Below, in pieces: positions 26,161-40,900 of a DNA stretch of 64,000 nucleotides. This DNA comes from Calliopsis andreniformis (Eukaryota; Arthropoda; Insecta; Hymenoptera; Andrenidae). Made by a program: the position numbers and the translations under genes. The stretch lies in the NCBI RefSeq assembly GCF_051401765.1, contig NW_027480600.1, forward strand, positions 248,001 to 312,000, given 5' to 3'. The notes beneath the pieces were generated by a model. That model was given only the letters and a program-made list of their open reading frames with translations. It made no database searches and had not been told where the DNA came from. The stretch's first letter is position 1; every line of letters begins with the position of its first letter.

Positions 26161-28953
26161 CAATCTTCAATCCTCAATCCTCAATGCTCAATCCTCAATT
26201 CTCAATCCTCAATCGTCAGGCTTCAGTACTGAATACTCAATCTTCAATCCTCAATCCTCAATCCTCATTCCTCAATCCACAATCCTCAATCCTCAGTCCT
26301 CAATACTCAACCATCAATCCTCAATTCTCAGTACACAATAGAATATCCTGAACTTTCAGGATTCAATACTCAAACCTCAACCCTCAACCCTCAGCCCTCA
26401 TCCTCAATCCTCAATCCTCAATACTCAATCCTCAATATTCAATCCTCAATACTCAATCTTCAATCCTCGATTCTCAATCCTCAATCCTCAATCCTCAATC
26501 CTCAGATATCAATCCTCAATCTTCATTACTCAATCGTCAATCCTCAGTCCTCAATCCTCAATCCCCAATCCTCGTTCCTCAAACCTCAATCCTCAACCCT
26601 CAGTCCTCATGCTCAATTCTCAACTCTCAATACTCAATCCTCAATCCTCAATCTTCAATCCTCAATAATCAATCTCCAATCCTAGTTCCTCAATTCCCAA
26701 TCCTCAATCCTTAAACCTCAATCTTGAATCCTCAATCCCCAGGCCTCAAACTTCAATCCTCAATGCTCAATCCTCAATCCTCAGTCGTCAGTCCTCAATC
26801 CTCAATCCTCAATCCTCAAACCTCAATCCTCAACCGTCAGTCCTCGTCCTCAATCCTCAACCCTCAATCCTCAATCCTCAATCTTCAATCCTCAATACTC
26901 AATCTTGAATCCTCAATCCTCAATCCTCAATCCTCAATCTCCTATCCTCAATCCTCAATCCTCAATCCTCAATACTCATTCTTCAGTCCTCAACGCCCAA
27001 TCCTCAATCTTCAATCCTCAATCCTCAATCCTCAATTCTCAATCCTCAATCCTCAGTCCTCAGTCCTCAAACCTCAATCCTCAACCCTCAGGCCTCATCC
27101 TCAATCCTCAATCCTCAACCCTCAATCCTCAAACTTCAATCCTCAATCTTCAATTCTCAATCCTCAATCCTCGATTCTCAATCCTCAATCGTCAATCCTC
27201 AGACCACAAACATCAATATTCAACCCTCGGTCCTCGTCCTCAATCCACAATCTTCAATCCTCAATCCTCAATCCTCAATCCTCAACCCTCAATCCTCAGA
27301 TATCAATCCTCAATCTTCAATACTCAACCGTCAATCCTCAGTCCTCAATCCTCAATCCCAAATCCTCGTTCCTCAAACCTCAATCCTCAACCCTCAGTCC
27401 TCAACCGTCAGTCCTCGTCCTCAATCCTCAACCCTCAATCCTCAATCCTCAATCTTCAATCCTCAATCCTCAATCTTCAATCCTCAATACTCAATCTTCA
27501 ATCCTCAATCCTCAATTCTCAATCCTCAATGCTCAGGCCTCAGTCCTCAAACCTCAATCCTCAACCCTCAGCCCTCATCCTCAATCCTCAATCCTCAACA
27601 CTCAATCCTCAATGTTCAATCCTCAATACTCAATCTTCAATCCTCAATCCTCAATTCTCAATCCTCAGTACTCATTCTTCAATCCTCAATACCCAATCCT
27701 CAATCTTCAATTCTCAATCCTCAATCCTCGATTCTCAGTCCTCAATCGTCAATCCTCAGACCACAAACATCAATATTCAACCCTCGGTCCTCGTCCTCAA
27801 TCCACAATCCTCAATCCTCAATCCTCAACCTTCAATCATCAATATTCATTCTTCAATCCTCAATCCTCAAAACTCAATCCTCAATCCTCATTCCTCAATC
27901 TTTAATCCTCAATCCTCAATACTCCATCCTCGATCCTATATCTTCAACCCTCAATACTCAATCTTCAATCCTCAATCCTCAATCCTCAATCATCAATCTT
28001 CAATCCTCAATCCTCAAAACTCAATCCTCAATCCTCAATCCTCAATCTTCAATCCTCAATCCTCAATCCTCAATTCTCAATCCTCAATCCTCAATCCTCA
28101 GAACTCAAACATCAATACTCAGCCCTCAGTCCTCGTTCTCAATCCACAACTCTCAATCCTCGATCCTCAATCTTCAATCATCAATATTCAATCTTCAATC
28201 CTCAATCCTCAATACTCAATGTTCAATCCTCAATACGCAAACCTCAATCTTCAATCCTCAATCCTCAATACTCAACCTTCAATCCTCAATCCTCAATCCT
28301 CAATCCTCAATCCTCAATCCTCAATCCTCAGTCATCAATCCTCAATCTTCAATACTCAATCGTCAATCCTCAGTCCTCAATCCTCAATCCCCTATCCTCG
28401 TTCCTCAAACCTCAATCCTCAACCCTTAGTCCTCACCCTCAATTCTCAATTCTCAATCCTCAATCCTCAATCCTCAATCATCAATCCTCAATCCTCAATC
28501 CTCAATTCTCAATCCTCAATCCTCAATCCTCAGACCTCAAACATCAATACTCAGCCCTCAGTCCTCGTCCTCAATCCACAACCCTCAATCCTCGATCCTC
28601 AATCTTCAATCATCAATATTCAATCTTCAATCCTCAATCCTCAATACTCAATGTTCAATCCTCCATACGCAATCCTCAATCTTCAATCCTCAATCCTCAA
28701 TACTCAACCTTCAATCCTCAATCCTCAATCCTCAATCCTCAATCCTCAATCCTCAGTCATCAATCCTCAATCTTCAATACTCAATCGTCAATCCTCAGTC
28801 CTCAATCTTCAATCCCCTATCCTCGTTCCTCAAACCTCAATCCTCAACCCTTAGTCCTCACCCTCAATTCTCAATTCTCAATCCTCAATCCTCAACCCTC
28901 AATCCTCAATCCTCAATACCCAACCATCAATCCTCAATTCTCAATACTCAATA
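26161..28953 (+). repeat. Family B unit 0 (partial)
   Basis: This is the entry into family B. The first 180 bp (with TCAGGCTTCAGTACTGAATAC and the dyad at 26341) occur elsewhere only at about 61490 and 62330. The part from about 27060 matches the right-hand portion of later units, for example 28219 against 34561. The stretch 26373-27050 recurs at about 31470, 38010 and 62560. It carries the longest accidental open frame in the window (26905-28854), which overlaps another at 26724-27905 in a different frame. Confidence 0.82.
26341..26364. repeat. GAATAT dyad, perfect arms, CT centre
   Basis: The left arm GAAT-(AT)-CCTGAA pairs with TTCAGG-ATTC; the AT is a two-base bulge and CT is the centre. 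Both arms are fully complementary. The same CT version occurs only at 61692 and 62531, supporting the 36.19-kb relationship. Confidence 0.85.
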
Positions 28954-28977
28954 GAATATCCTGAATTTTCGGGATTC
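28954..28977. repeat. GAATAT dyad, TTCGGG form
   Basis: The right arm reads TTCGGG-ATTC, giving one T/G wobble against CCTGAA. The same form is at 35491 and 41131. Confidence 0.83.
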
Positions 28978-30709
28978 AATACTCAAACCTCAACCCTCAA
29001 CCCTCAGCCCTCATCCTCAATCCCCAATCCTCAATCCTCAATCCTCAATATTCAATCCTCTATACTCAGTCTTCAATCCTCAATCCTCAATCCTCAATCC
29101 TCAATCCTCAATCCACAGTCATCAATCATCAATCTCCCATACTCAATCGTCAATCCTCAGTCCTCAATCCTCAATCCCCAATGCTCGTTCCTCAAACCTC
29201 AATCCTCAACCCTCAGTCCTCACCTTCAATTCTCAACTCTCAATCCTCAATCCTCAATCCTCAATCTTCAATCCTCAATCCTCAATCCTCAATCCTCAAT
29301 TCTCAATCCTCAATCCTCAATCCTCAATCCTCAGACTTCAAACATCAATACTCAGCCCTCAGTCCTCGTCCTCAATCCACAACCCTCAATCCTCGATCCT
29401 CAATCTTCCATCCTTAATACACAATCTTCAATCCTCAGTCCTCAATCCTCTATCCTCAATCCTCATTCCTCAATCCTCAATACCCAATCCGCAATCTTCA
29501 ATCCTCAATCCTCAATCCCCATTCTTCAATCCTCAATACGCAATCCTCAATCTTCAATCCTCAATCCTCAATCCACAATCTTCAATACTCAATCGTCAAT
29601 ACTCATTCATCAATCCTCGAAACCCAATCCTCAATCTTCAATCCTCAATCCTCAATCCTCAATCCTCAGTCCTCAATCATCAATCCTCAATACTCAATCT
29701 TCAATCCTCAATCCTCAGTCCACAAACCACAATTCTGAATCCTCAATACTGCATCCTCAATCTTCAGCCCTCAGTCCTCAACAATCAGTTGTCAATCCTC
29801 AATCCCCAATAGAATATCCTCAATTCACAGTTTTCAATACGCAATACTCAATCTGCAATCTTCAGACCTCTATTCACAAACATCAATTCTCATCACTCAA
29901 CCCTGAACGCTCAGTCCTCAATGTTCAGTCCTCAATCCTCAATTCTCAATCTTCAATCCTCAATACTGAATCTTCAATCCTCAATACTCAATCCTCAATC
30001 CTCAATCCTCAATCCTCAACCCTCAGTCCTCAATCCTCAATACTCAATCCTCAATCGTCAATCCTCAATCCTCAATGTTCAATCCGCAATACCCAATCCT
30101 CAATCTTCAATCCTCAATCCTCCATCCCCAATCCTCATTCTTCAAACCTCAATCCTCAACCCTCAGTCCTCATCCTCAATTCTCAATTCTCAATCCTCAA
30201 TCCTCAATCCTCAATATTCAAAACTCAATATTCAATCTCCAATCCTAGATCCCCAATTCCCAATCCTCAATCTTCAATCCTCAATCCTCAATCCTCAATT
30301 CTCAATCCTCAATCCTCAATCCTTAGACCTCAAACATCAATATTCAACACTCGGACCTGTTCCTCAATCCACAACCCTCAATCCTCAATCCTCAATCTTC
30401 AATCATCAATACTCAATCTTCAGTCCTCAATCCTCAACCCCCAATCCTCAGTCCTCAATCCTCTATCTTTAATCCTCAATCCTCAATCCTCAATCCTCAA
30501 TACTAAGCCTTCAACCCTCAATACTCAATCTTCAATCCTCAATCCTCAATCCTCAATCCTCAATCCTCAATCCTCAATCTTCAGTGCTCAATACTCAATC
30601 TTCAATCCTCAATCCTCAATCCTCAATCCTCAATCCTCATTCTTCAATCCTCAACACCCAATCCTCAATCTTCAATTCTCAACCTTCAATCCACAATTCT
30701 CAATCCTCA

Positions 30710-32100
30710 ATCCTCAATCCTCAGACCTCAAACATCAATACTCAACCCTCAGTCCTCGTCCTCAATCCACAACACTCAATCCTCGATCCTCAATCTTCAA
30801 CCATCAATATTCAATTTTCAATACTCAATCGTCAATACTCAATCCTCATTCCTCAATCCTCAATGTTCAATCCTCAATACCCAATCCTCAATCTTCTATC
30901 CTCAATCCTCAATCCTCAATCCTCAATCCTCAATCCTCAATCTTCAGTCCTCAAACCTCAATCCTTATTCCTCAATACTGAATCCTCAATCTTCAGCCCT
31001 CAGTCCTCAACAATCACTTGTCAATCCCCATTCCTCAGTAGAATATCCCCAATTCACAGGTTTCAATACTCAATACTCAACCTGCAATCTTAAAATCTCT
31101 ATCTACAAACATCAATTCTCATCACTCAACCCTCAACACTCAGTCCCCAATCCTCAAACTTCAATCCTCAATCCTCAATCCTCAATCCTCAATCCTCAAT
31201 CTTCAATCCTCAATACTCAATCTTCAATCCTCGGTCCTCAATCCTCAATGGTCAATCTCCAATCCTGAATACTCAACCTTCAATCCTCAATCCTCAATCC
31301 TCGATTCCCAACCATCAATCCTCAATTCTCAATACTCAATAGAATATCCTGAATTTTCAGTATTCAATGCTCAAACCTCAACCCTCAACCCTCAGCCCTC
31401 ATCCTCAATCCTCAATCCTCAATCCTCAATCCTCAATATTCAATCCTCAATACTCAATCTTCAATACTCAAACCTCAACCCTCAACCCTCAGCCCTCATC
31501 CTCAATCCTCAATCCTCAATACTCAATCCTCAATATTCAATCCTCAATACTCAATCTTCAATCCTCAATCCTCAATCCTCAATCCTCAATCCTCAATCCT
31601 CAGATATCAATCCTCAATCTTCATTACTCAATCGTCAATCCTCAGTCCTCAATCCTCAATCCCCAATCCTCGTTCCTCAAACCTCAATCCTCAACCCTCA
31701 GTCCTCATGCTCAATTCTCAATTCTCAATACTCAATCCTCAATCCTCAATCTTCAATCCTCAATAATCAATCTCCAATCCTAGTTCCTCAATTCCCAATC
31801 CTCAATCCTTAAACCTCAATCTTGAATCCTCAATCCCCAGGCCTCAAACTTCAATCCTCAATGCTCAATCCTCAATCCTCAGTCGTCAGTCCTCAATCCT
31901 CAATCCTCAATCCTCAAACCTCAATCCTCAACCGTCAGTCCTCGTCCTAAATCCTCAACCCTCAATCCTCAATCCTCAATCTTCAATCCTCAATACTCAA
32001 TCTTGAATCCTCAATCCTCAATCCTCAATCCTCAATCTCCTATCCTCAATCCTCAATCCTCAATCCTCAATACTCATTCTTCAGTCCTCAACGCCCAATC
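30710..32100 (+). repeat. Module x, copy in unit 1
   Basis: This stretch of about 1.4 kb is present in units 1 and 2 (about 37255-38645) and missing from units 3 to 6. It includes a GAATAT block (31037), a dyad with a mutated right arm (31342) and a copy of the unit 0 start (31470 onward). Its edges fall in canonical heptamers and are approximate. Confidence 0.78.
31342..31365. repeat. GAATAT dyad, TTCAGT form
   Basis: The right arm reads TTCAGT-ATTC, with one mismatch. It lies in module x; its partner is at 37886, exactly 6544 bp on. Confidence 0.8.
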
Positions 32101-33284
32101 CTCAATCTTCAATCCTCAATCCTCAATCCTCAATCCTCAATCCTCAATACTCAATCCTCAATCGTCAATCCTCAATCCTCAATGTTCAATCCGCAATACC
32201 CAATCCTCGATCTTCAATCCTCAATCCTCCATCCCCAATCCTCAATCCTCAATCCTCATTCATCAATCCTCAATACCCAATCCTCAATCTTGAATCCTCA
32301 ATCCTCAATCCTCAATTCTCAACCCTCAATCCTCAGTCCTCAGTCCTCAAACCTCAATCCTCAAACCTCAGCCCTCATCCTCAATCCTCAATCCTCAATC
32401 CTCAGTCCTCAATCTTCAATCCTCAATACTCAATCTTCAATCCTCAATCCTCAGACCACAAACCTCAATCCTTAATATTCAATCCTCAATACTCAATCTT
32501 CAATCCTCAATCCTCAATGCTCGGTCCTCAATCCTCAATCGTCAATCTCCAACCCTGAATACTCAATCCTCGGTCCTCAATCCTCAACCTTCAATCCTCA
32601 ATACTCAATCATCAATCTTCAATCCTCAATCCTCAATACTCAATCCTCAATACCCAATCCTGAATCTTCAATCCTCAATCCTCAATCCTCAATTCTCAAT
32701 CCTCAATCCTCGTTCCTCAAACCTCAACCCTCAACCCTCAGTCCTCATACTCAATTCTCAATTCTCAATCTTCAATCCTCAATCCTCAATCATCAATCCT
32801 CAATAATCAACCTCCAATCCTAGATCCTCAATGCCCAATCCTCAATCTTCAATCCTCATTCCTCAATACTCAATACTCAATCCTCAATCCTCAATCCTCA
32901 ATCCTCAATCCTCAATCCTCAACCTTCAATCCTCAATACTCAATCTTCAATCTTCAATCCTCAATCCTCAAGCCACAATCTTCAATACTCAATCGTCAAT
33001 CCTCATTCAGCAATCCTCGATACCCAATCCTCAATCTTCAATCCTCAATACTCAATCTTCAATCCTGAATCCTCAATCCTCAATCCTCAATCCTCAACCC
33101 TCAATCCTCAATCCTCAATCCTCAATACTCGATCCTCGATCTTCAATCCACAATACTCAATCTTCAATCCTCAATCCTCAATCCTCAATCCTCAATACTC
33201 AATCCTCAATCGTCAGGCTTCAGTACTCAATACTCAATCTTCAATCCTCAATCCTGAATCCTCATTCCTCAATACTCAATCCTC

Positions 33285-33930
33285 AATCCTCAATTCTCAA
33301 TCCTCAATCCTCAATTCTCAACCTTCAATCCTCAATACTCAATCTTCAATCTTCAATCCTCAATCCGCAATCCTCAATTCTCTATCCTCAATCCTCAGTC
33401 CTCAGTCCTCAAACCTCAATCCTCAACCCTCAGGCCTCATCCTCAATCCTCAATCCTCAACCCTCAATCCTCAACCTTCAATCCTCAATCTTCAATTCTC
33501 AATCCTCAATCCTCGATTCTCAATCCTCAATCGTCAATCCTCAGACCACAAACATCAATATTCAACCCTCGGTCCTCGTCCTCAATCCACAATCTTCAAT
33601 CCTCAATCCTCAATCCTCAATCCTCAACCCTCAATCCTCAGATATCAATCCTCAATCTTCAATACTCAACCGTCAATCCTCAGTCCTCAATCATCAATCC
33701 CCAATCCTCGTTCCTCAAACCTCAATCCTCAACCCTCAGTCCTCAACCGTCAGTCCTCGTCCTCAATCCTCAACCCTCAATCCTCAATCCTGAATCTTCA
33801 ATCCTCAATCCTCTATCTTCAATCCTCAATACTCAATCTTCAATCCTCAATCCTCAATTCTCAATCCTCAATCCTCAGGCCTCAGTCCTCAAACCTCAAT
33901 CCTCAACCCTCAGCACTCATCCTCAATCCT
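33285..33930 (+). repeat. Module y, copy in unit 1
   Basis: About 0.65 kb containing TCAGGCCTCATCC, ACCACAAACATC and TCAGATATCAATCC variants. Copies lie near 44185-44835, 49270-49925 and 54360-55010. It is absent from unit 2 and truncated in unit 6 at about 59470. Related sequence forms 27050-27600 in unit 0. Confidence 0.78.
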
Positions 33931-35490
33931 CAATCCTCAACACTCAATCCTCAATATTCAATCCTCAATACTCAATCTTCAATCCTCAATCCTCAATTCT
34001 CAATCCTCAGTACTCATTCTTCAATCCTCAATACCCAATCCTCAATCTTCAATTCTCAATCCTCAATCCTCGATTCTCAGTCCTCAATCGTCAATCCTCA
34101 GACCACAAACATCAATATTCAACCCTCGGTCCTGGTCCTCAATCCACAATCCTCAATCCTCAATCCTCAACCTTCAATCATCAATATTCATTCTTCAATC
34201 CTCAATCCTCAAAACTCAATCCTCAATCCTCATTCCTCAATCTTTAATCCTCAATCCTCAATACTCAATCCTCGATCCTATATCTTCAACCCTCAATACT
34301 CAATCTTCAATCCTCAATCCTCAATCCTCAATCATCAATCTTCAATCCTCAATCCTCAAAACTCAATCCTCAATCCTCAATCCTCAATCTTCAATCCTCA
34401 ATCCTCAATCCTCAATTCTCAATCCTCAATCCTCAATCCTCAGAACTCAAACATCAATACTCAGCCCTCAGTCCTCGTTCTCAATCCACAACTCTCAATC
34501 CTCGATCCTCAATCTTCAATCATCAATATTCAATCTTCAATCCTCAATCCTCAATACTCAATGTTCAATCCTCAATACGCAATCCTCAATCTTCAATCCT
34601 CAATCCTCAATACTCAACCTTCAATCCTCAATCCTCAATCCTCAATCCTCAATCCTCAATCCTCAATCCTCAATCATCAATCCTCAATCTTCAATACTCA
34701 ATCGTCAATCCTCAGTCCTCAATCCTCAATCCCCTATCCTCGTTCCTCAAACCTCAATCCTCAACCCTTAGTCCTCACCCTCAATTCTCAATTCTCAATC
34801 CTCAATACTCAACCTTCAATCCTCAATCCTCAATCCTCAATCCTCAATCCTCAATCCTCAATCCTCAGTCATCAATCCTCAATCTTCAATACTCAATCGT
34901 CAATCCTCAGTCCTCAATCCTCAATCCCCTATCCTCGTTCCTCAAACCTCAATCCTCAACCCTTAGTCCTCACCCTCAATTCTCAATTCTCAATCCTCAA
35001 TCCTCAATCCTCAATCATCAATCCTCAATCCTCAATCCTCAATTCTCAATCCTCAATCCTCAATCCTCAGACCTCAAACATCAATACTCAGCCCTCAGTC
35101 CTCGTCCTCAATCCACAACCCTCAATCCTCGATCCTCAATCTTCAATCATCAATATTCAATCTTCAATCCTCAATCCTCAATACTCAATGTTCAATCCTC
35201 CATACGCAATCCTCAATCTTCAATCCTCAATCCTCAATACTCAACCTTCAATCCTCAATCCTCAATCCTCAATCCTCAATCCTCAATCCTCAGTCATCAA
35301 TCCTCAATCTTCAATACTCAATCGTCAATCCTCAGTCCTCAATCTTCAATCCCCTATCCTCGTTCCTCAAACCTCAATCCTGAACCCTTAGTCCTCACCC
35401 TCAATTCTCAATTCTCAATCCTCAATCCTCAATCCTCAATCCTCAATCCTCAATACCCAACCATCAATCCTCAATTCTCAATACTCAATA

Positions 35491-35514
35491 GAATATCCTG
35501 AATTTTCGGGATTC
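35491..35514. repeat. GAATAT dyad, TTCGGG form
   Basis: Opens unit 2; identical in the arms to 28954. Confidence 0.83.
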
Positions 35515-37885
35515 AATACTCAAACCTCAACCCTCAACCCTCAGCCCTCATCCTCAATCCCCAATCCTCAATCCTCAATCCTCAATATTCAATCCTCTAT
35601 ACTCAGTCTTCAATCCTCAATCCTCAATCCTCAATCCTCAATCCTCAATCCACAGTCATCAATCATCAATCTCCCATACTGAATCGTCAATCCTCAGTCC
35701 TCAATCCTCAATCCCCAATGCTCGTTCCTCAAACCTCAATCCTCAACCCTCAGTCCTCACCTTCAATTCTCAACTCTCAATCCTCAATCCTCAATCCTCA
35801 ATCTTCAATCCTCAATTCTCAATCCTCAATCCTCAATCCTCAATTCTCAATCCTCAATCCTCAATCCTCAATCCTCAGACTTCAAACATCAATACTCAGC
35901 CCTCAGTCCTCGTCCTCAATCCACAACCCTCAATCCTCGATCCTCAATCTTCCATCCTTAATACACAATCTTCAATCCTCAGTCCTCAATCCTCTATCCT
36001 CAATCCTCATTCCTCAATCCTCAATACCCAATCCGCAATCTTCAATCCTCAATCCTCAATCCCCATTCTTCAATCCTCAATACGCAATCCTCAATCTTCA
36101 ATCCTCAATCCTCAATCCACAATCTTCAATACTCAATCGTCAATACTCATTCATCAATCCTCGAAACCCAATCCTCAATCTTCAATCCTCAATCCTCAAT
36201 CCTCAATCCTCAGTCCTCAATCATCAATCCTCAATACTCAATCTTCAATCCTCAATCCTCAGTCCACAAACCACAATTCTGAATCCTCAATACTGCATCC
36301 TCAATCTTCAGCCCTCAGTCCTCAACAATCAGTTGTCAATCCTCAATCCCCAATAGAATATCCTCAATTCACAGTTTTCAATACGCAATACTCAATCTGC
36401 AATCTTCAGACCTCTATTCACAAACATCAATTCTCATCACTCAACCCTGAACGCTCAGTCCTGAATGTTCAGTCCTCAATCCTCAATTCTCAATCTTCAA
36501 TCCTCAATACTGAATCTTCAATCCTCAATACTCAATCCTCAATCCTCAATCCTCAATCCTCAACCCTCAGTCCTCAATCCTCAATACTCAATCCTCAATC
36601 GTCAATCCTCAATCCTCAATGTTCAATCCGCAATACCCAATCCTCAATCTTCAATCCTCAATCCTCCATCCCCAATCCTCATTCTTCAAACCTCAATCCT
36701 CAACCCTCAGTCCTCATCCTCAATTCTCAATTCTCAATCCTCAATCCTCAATCCTCAATATTCAAAACTCAATATTCAATCTCCAATCCTAGATCCCCAA
36801 TTCCCAATCCTCAATCTTCAATCCTCAATCCTCAATCCTCAATTCTCAATCCTCAATCCTCAATCCTTAGACCTCAAACATCAATATTCAACACTCGGAC
36901 CTGTTCCTCAATCCACAACCCTCAATCCTCAATCCTCAATCTTCAATCATCAATACTCAATCTTCAGTCCTCAATCCTCAACCCCCAATCCTCAGTCCTC
37001 AATCCTCTATCTTTAATCCTCAATCCTCAATCCTCAATCCTCAATACTAAGCCTTCAACCCTCAATACTCAATCTTCAATCCTCAATCCTCAATCCTCAA
37101 TCCTCAATCCTCAATCCTCAATCTTCAGTGCTCAATACTCAATCTTCAATCCTCAATCCTCAATCCTCAATCCTCAATCCTCATTCTTCAATCCTCAACA
37201 CCCAATCCTCAATCTTCAATTCTCAACCTTCAATCCACAATTCTCAATCCTCAATCCTCAATCCTCAGACCTCAAACATCAATACTCAACCCTCAGTCCT
37301 CGTCCTCAATCCACAACACTCAATCCTCGATCCTCAATCTTCAACCATCAATATTCAATTTTCAATACTCAATCGTCAATACTCAATACTCATTCCTCAA
37401 TCCTCAATGTTCAATCCTCAATACCCAATCCTCAATCTTCTATCCTCAATCCTCAATCCTCAATCCTCAATCCTCAATCCTCAATCTTCAGTCCTCAAAC
37501 CTCAATCCTTATTCCTCAATACTGAATCCTCAATCTTCAGCCCTCAGTCCTCAACAATCACTTGTCAATCCCCATTCCTCAGTAGAATATCCCCAATTCA
37601 CAGGTTTCAATACTCAATACTCAACCTGCAATCTTAAAATCTCTATCTACAAACATCAATTCTCATCACTCAACCCTCAACACTCAGTCCCCAATCCTCA
37701 AACTTCAATCCTCAATCCTCAATCCTCAATCCTCAATCCTCAATCTTCAATCCTCAATACTCAATCTTCAATCCTCGGTCCTCAATCCTCAATGGTCAAT
37801 CTCCAATCCTGAATACTCAACCTTCAATCCTCAATCCTCAATCCTCGATTCCCAACCATCAATCCTCAATTCTCAATACTCAATA

Positions 37886-37909
37886 GAATATCCTGAATTT
37901 TCAGTATTC
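37886..37909. repeat. GAATAT dyad, TTCAGT form
   Basis: Module x copy in unit 2, identical to 31342. Confidence 0.8.
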
Positions 37910-40900
37910 AATGCTCAAACCTCAACCCTCAACCCTCAGCCCTCATCCTCAATCCTCAATCCTCAATCCTCAATCCTCAATATTCAATCCTCAATACTCA
38001 ATCTTCAATACTCAAACCTCAACCCTCAACCCTCAGCCCTCATCCTCAATCCTCAATCCTCAATACTCAATCCTCAATATTCAATCCTCAATACTCAATC
38101 TTCAATCCTCAATCCTCAATCCTCAATCCTCAATCCTCAATCCTCAGATATCAATCCTCAATCTTCATTACTCAATCGTCAATCCTCAGTCCTCAATCCT
38201 CAATCCCCAATCCTCGTTCCTCAAACCTCAATCCTCAACCCTCAGTCCTCATGCTCAATTCTCAATTCTCAATACTCAATCCTCAATCCTCAATCTTCAA
38301 TCCTCAATAATCAATCTCCAATCCTAGTTCCTCAATTCCCAATCCTCAATCCTTAAACCTCAATCTTGAATCCTCAATCCCCAGGCCTCAAACTTCAATC
38401 CTCAATGCTCAATCCTCAATCTTCAGTCGTCAGTCCTCAATCCTCAATCCTCAATCCTCAAACCTCAATCCTCAACCGTCAGTCCTCGTCCTCAATCCTC
38501 AACCCTCAATCCTCAATCCTCAATCTTCAATCCTCAATACTCAATCTTGAATCCTCAATCCTCAATCCTCAATCCTCAATCTCCTATCCTCAATCCTCAA
38601 TCCTCAATCCTCAATACTCATTCTTCAGTCCTCAACGCCCAATCCTCAATCTTCAATCCTCAATCCTCAATCCTCAATCCTCAATCCTCAATACTCAATC
38701 CTCAATCGTCAATCCTCAATCCTCAATGTTCAATCCGCAATACCCAATCCTCGATCTTCAATCCTCAATCCTCCATCCCCAATCCTCAATCCTCAATCCT
38801 CATTCATCAATCCTCAATACCCAATCCTCAATCTTGAATCCTCAATCCTCAATCCTCAATTCTCAACCCTCAATCCTCAATCCTCAGTCCTCAATCTTCA
38901 ATCCTCAATACTCAATCTTCAATCCTCAATCCTCAGACCACAAACCTCAATCCTTAATATTCAATCCTCAATACTCAATCTTCAATCCTCAATCCTCAAT
39001 GCTCGGTCCTCAATCCTCAATCGTCAATCTCCAACCCTGAATACTCAATCCTCGGTCCTCAATCCTCAACCTTCAATCCTCAATACTCAATCTTCAATCT
39101 TCAATCCTCAATCCTCAATACTCAATCCTCAATACCCAATCCTGAATCTTCAATCCTCAATCCTCAATCCTCAAGTCTCAATCCTCAATCCTCGTTCCTC
39201 AAACCTCAACCCTCAACCCTCAGTCCTCATACTCAATTCTCAATTCTCAATCTTCAATCCTCAATCCTCAATCATCAATCCTCAATAATCAACCTCCAAT
39301 CCTAGATCCTCAATGCCCAATCCTCAATCTTCAATCCTCATTCCTCAATACTCAATCCTCAATCCTCAATCCTCAATCCTCAATCCTCAATCCTCAACCT
39401 TCAATCCTCAATACTCAATCTTCAATCTTCAATCCTCAATCCTCAAGCCACAATCTTCAATACTCAATCGTCAATCCTCATTCATCAATCCTCGATACCC
39501 AATCCTCAATCTTCAATCCTCAATACTCAATCTTCAATCCTGAATCCTCAATCCTCAATCCTCAATCCTCAACCCTCAATCCTCAATCCTCAATCCTCAA
39601 TACTCGATCCTCGATCTTCAATCCACAATACTCAATCTTCAATCCTCAATCCTCAATCCTCAATCCTCAATACTCAATCCTCAATCGTCAGGCTTCAGTA
39701 CTCAATACTCAATCTTCAATCCTCAATCCTGAATCCTCATTCCTCAATACTCAATCCTCAATCCTCAATCCTCAACACTCAATCCTCAATGTTCAATCCT
39801 CAATACTCAATCTTCAATCCTCAATCCTCAATTCTCAATCCTCAGTACTCATTCTTCAATCCTCAATACCCAATCCTCAATCTTCAATTCTCAATCCTCA
39901 ATCCTCGATTCTCAGTCCTCAATCGTCAATCCTCAGACCACAAACATCAATATTCAACCCTCGGTCCTCGTCCTCAATCCACAATCCTCAATCCTCAATC
40001 CTCAACCTTCAATCATCAATATTCATTCTTCAATCCTCAATCCTCAAAACTCAATCCTCAATCCTCATTCCTCAATCTTTAATCCTCAATCCTCAATACT
40101 CAATCCTCGATCCAATATCTTCAACCCTCAATACTCAATCTTCAATCCTCAATCCTCAATCCTCAATCATCAATCTTCAATCCTCAATCCTCAAAACTCA
40201 ATGCTCAATCCTCAATCCTCAATCTTCAATCCTCAATCCTCAATCCTCAATTCTCAATCCTCAATCCTCAATCCTCAGAACTCAAACATCAATACTCAGC
40301 CCTCAGTCCTCGTTCTCAATCCACAACTCTCAATCCTCGATCCTCAATCTTCAATCATCAATATTCAATCTTCAATCCTCAATCCTCAATACTCAATGTT
40401 CAATCCTCAATACGCAATCCTCAATCTTCAATCCTCAATCCTCAATACTCAACCTTCAATCCTCAATCCTCAATCCTCAATCCTCAATCCTCAATCCTCA
40501 ATCCTCAGTCATCAATCCTCAATCTTCAATACTCAATCGTCAATCCTCAGTCCTCAATCCTCAATCCCCTATCCTCGTTCCTCAAACCTCAATCCTCAAC
40601 CCTTAGTCCTCACCCTCAATTCTCAATTCTCAATCCTCAATCCTCAATCCTCAATCATCAATCCTCAATCCTCAATCCTCAATTCTCAATCCTCAATCCT
40701 CAATCCTCAGACCTCAAACATCAATACTCAGCCCTCAGTCCTCGTCCTCAATCCACAACCCTCAATCCTCGATCCTCAATCTTCAATCATCAATATTCAA
40801 TCTTCAATCCTCAATCCTCAATACTCAATGTTCAATCCTCCATACGCAATCCTCAATCTTCAATCCTCAATCCTCAATACTCAACCTTCAATCCTCAATC

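Larger units (their letters stand above)
28954..35490 (+). repeat. Family B unit 1 (6537 bp)
   Basis: This is the longest unit. It starts at the dyad GAATATCC at 28954. It holds module x (about 30710-32100), module y (about 33285-33930) and a direct duplication of about 195 bp near 34800-34995. It has two GAATAT blocks (29808, 31037) and a second dyad (31342). Unit ends are conventional; any point in the period could be chosen. Confidence 0.87.

Noticed and set aside
26905..28854. A 649-codon open frame on the + strand
   Set aside because: It is the heptamer read in one frame. It starts at a TTG variant, overlaps 26724-27905 in another frame with the same SILNPQS peptide, and lacks any ribosome-site, composition or domain evidence.
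28954..28977. CENP-B box in the TTCGGG dyad form
   Set aside because: The essential spacing of TTCG, A and CGGG in the 17-bp box is not met, and the base where A is needed is T.
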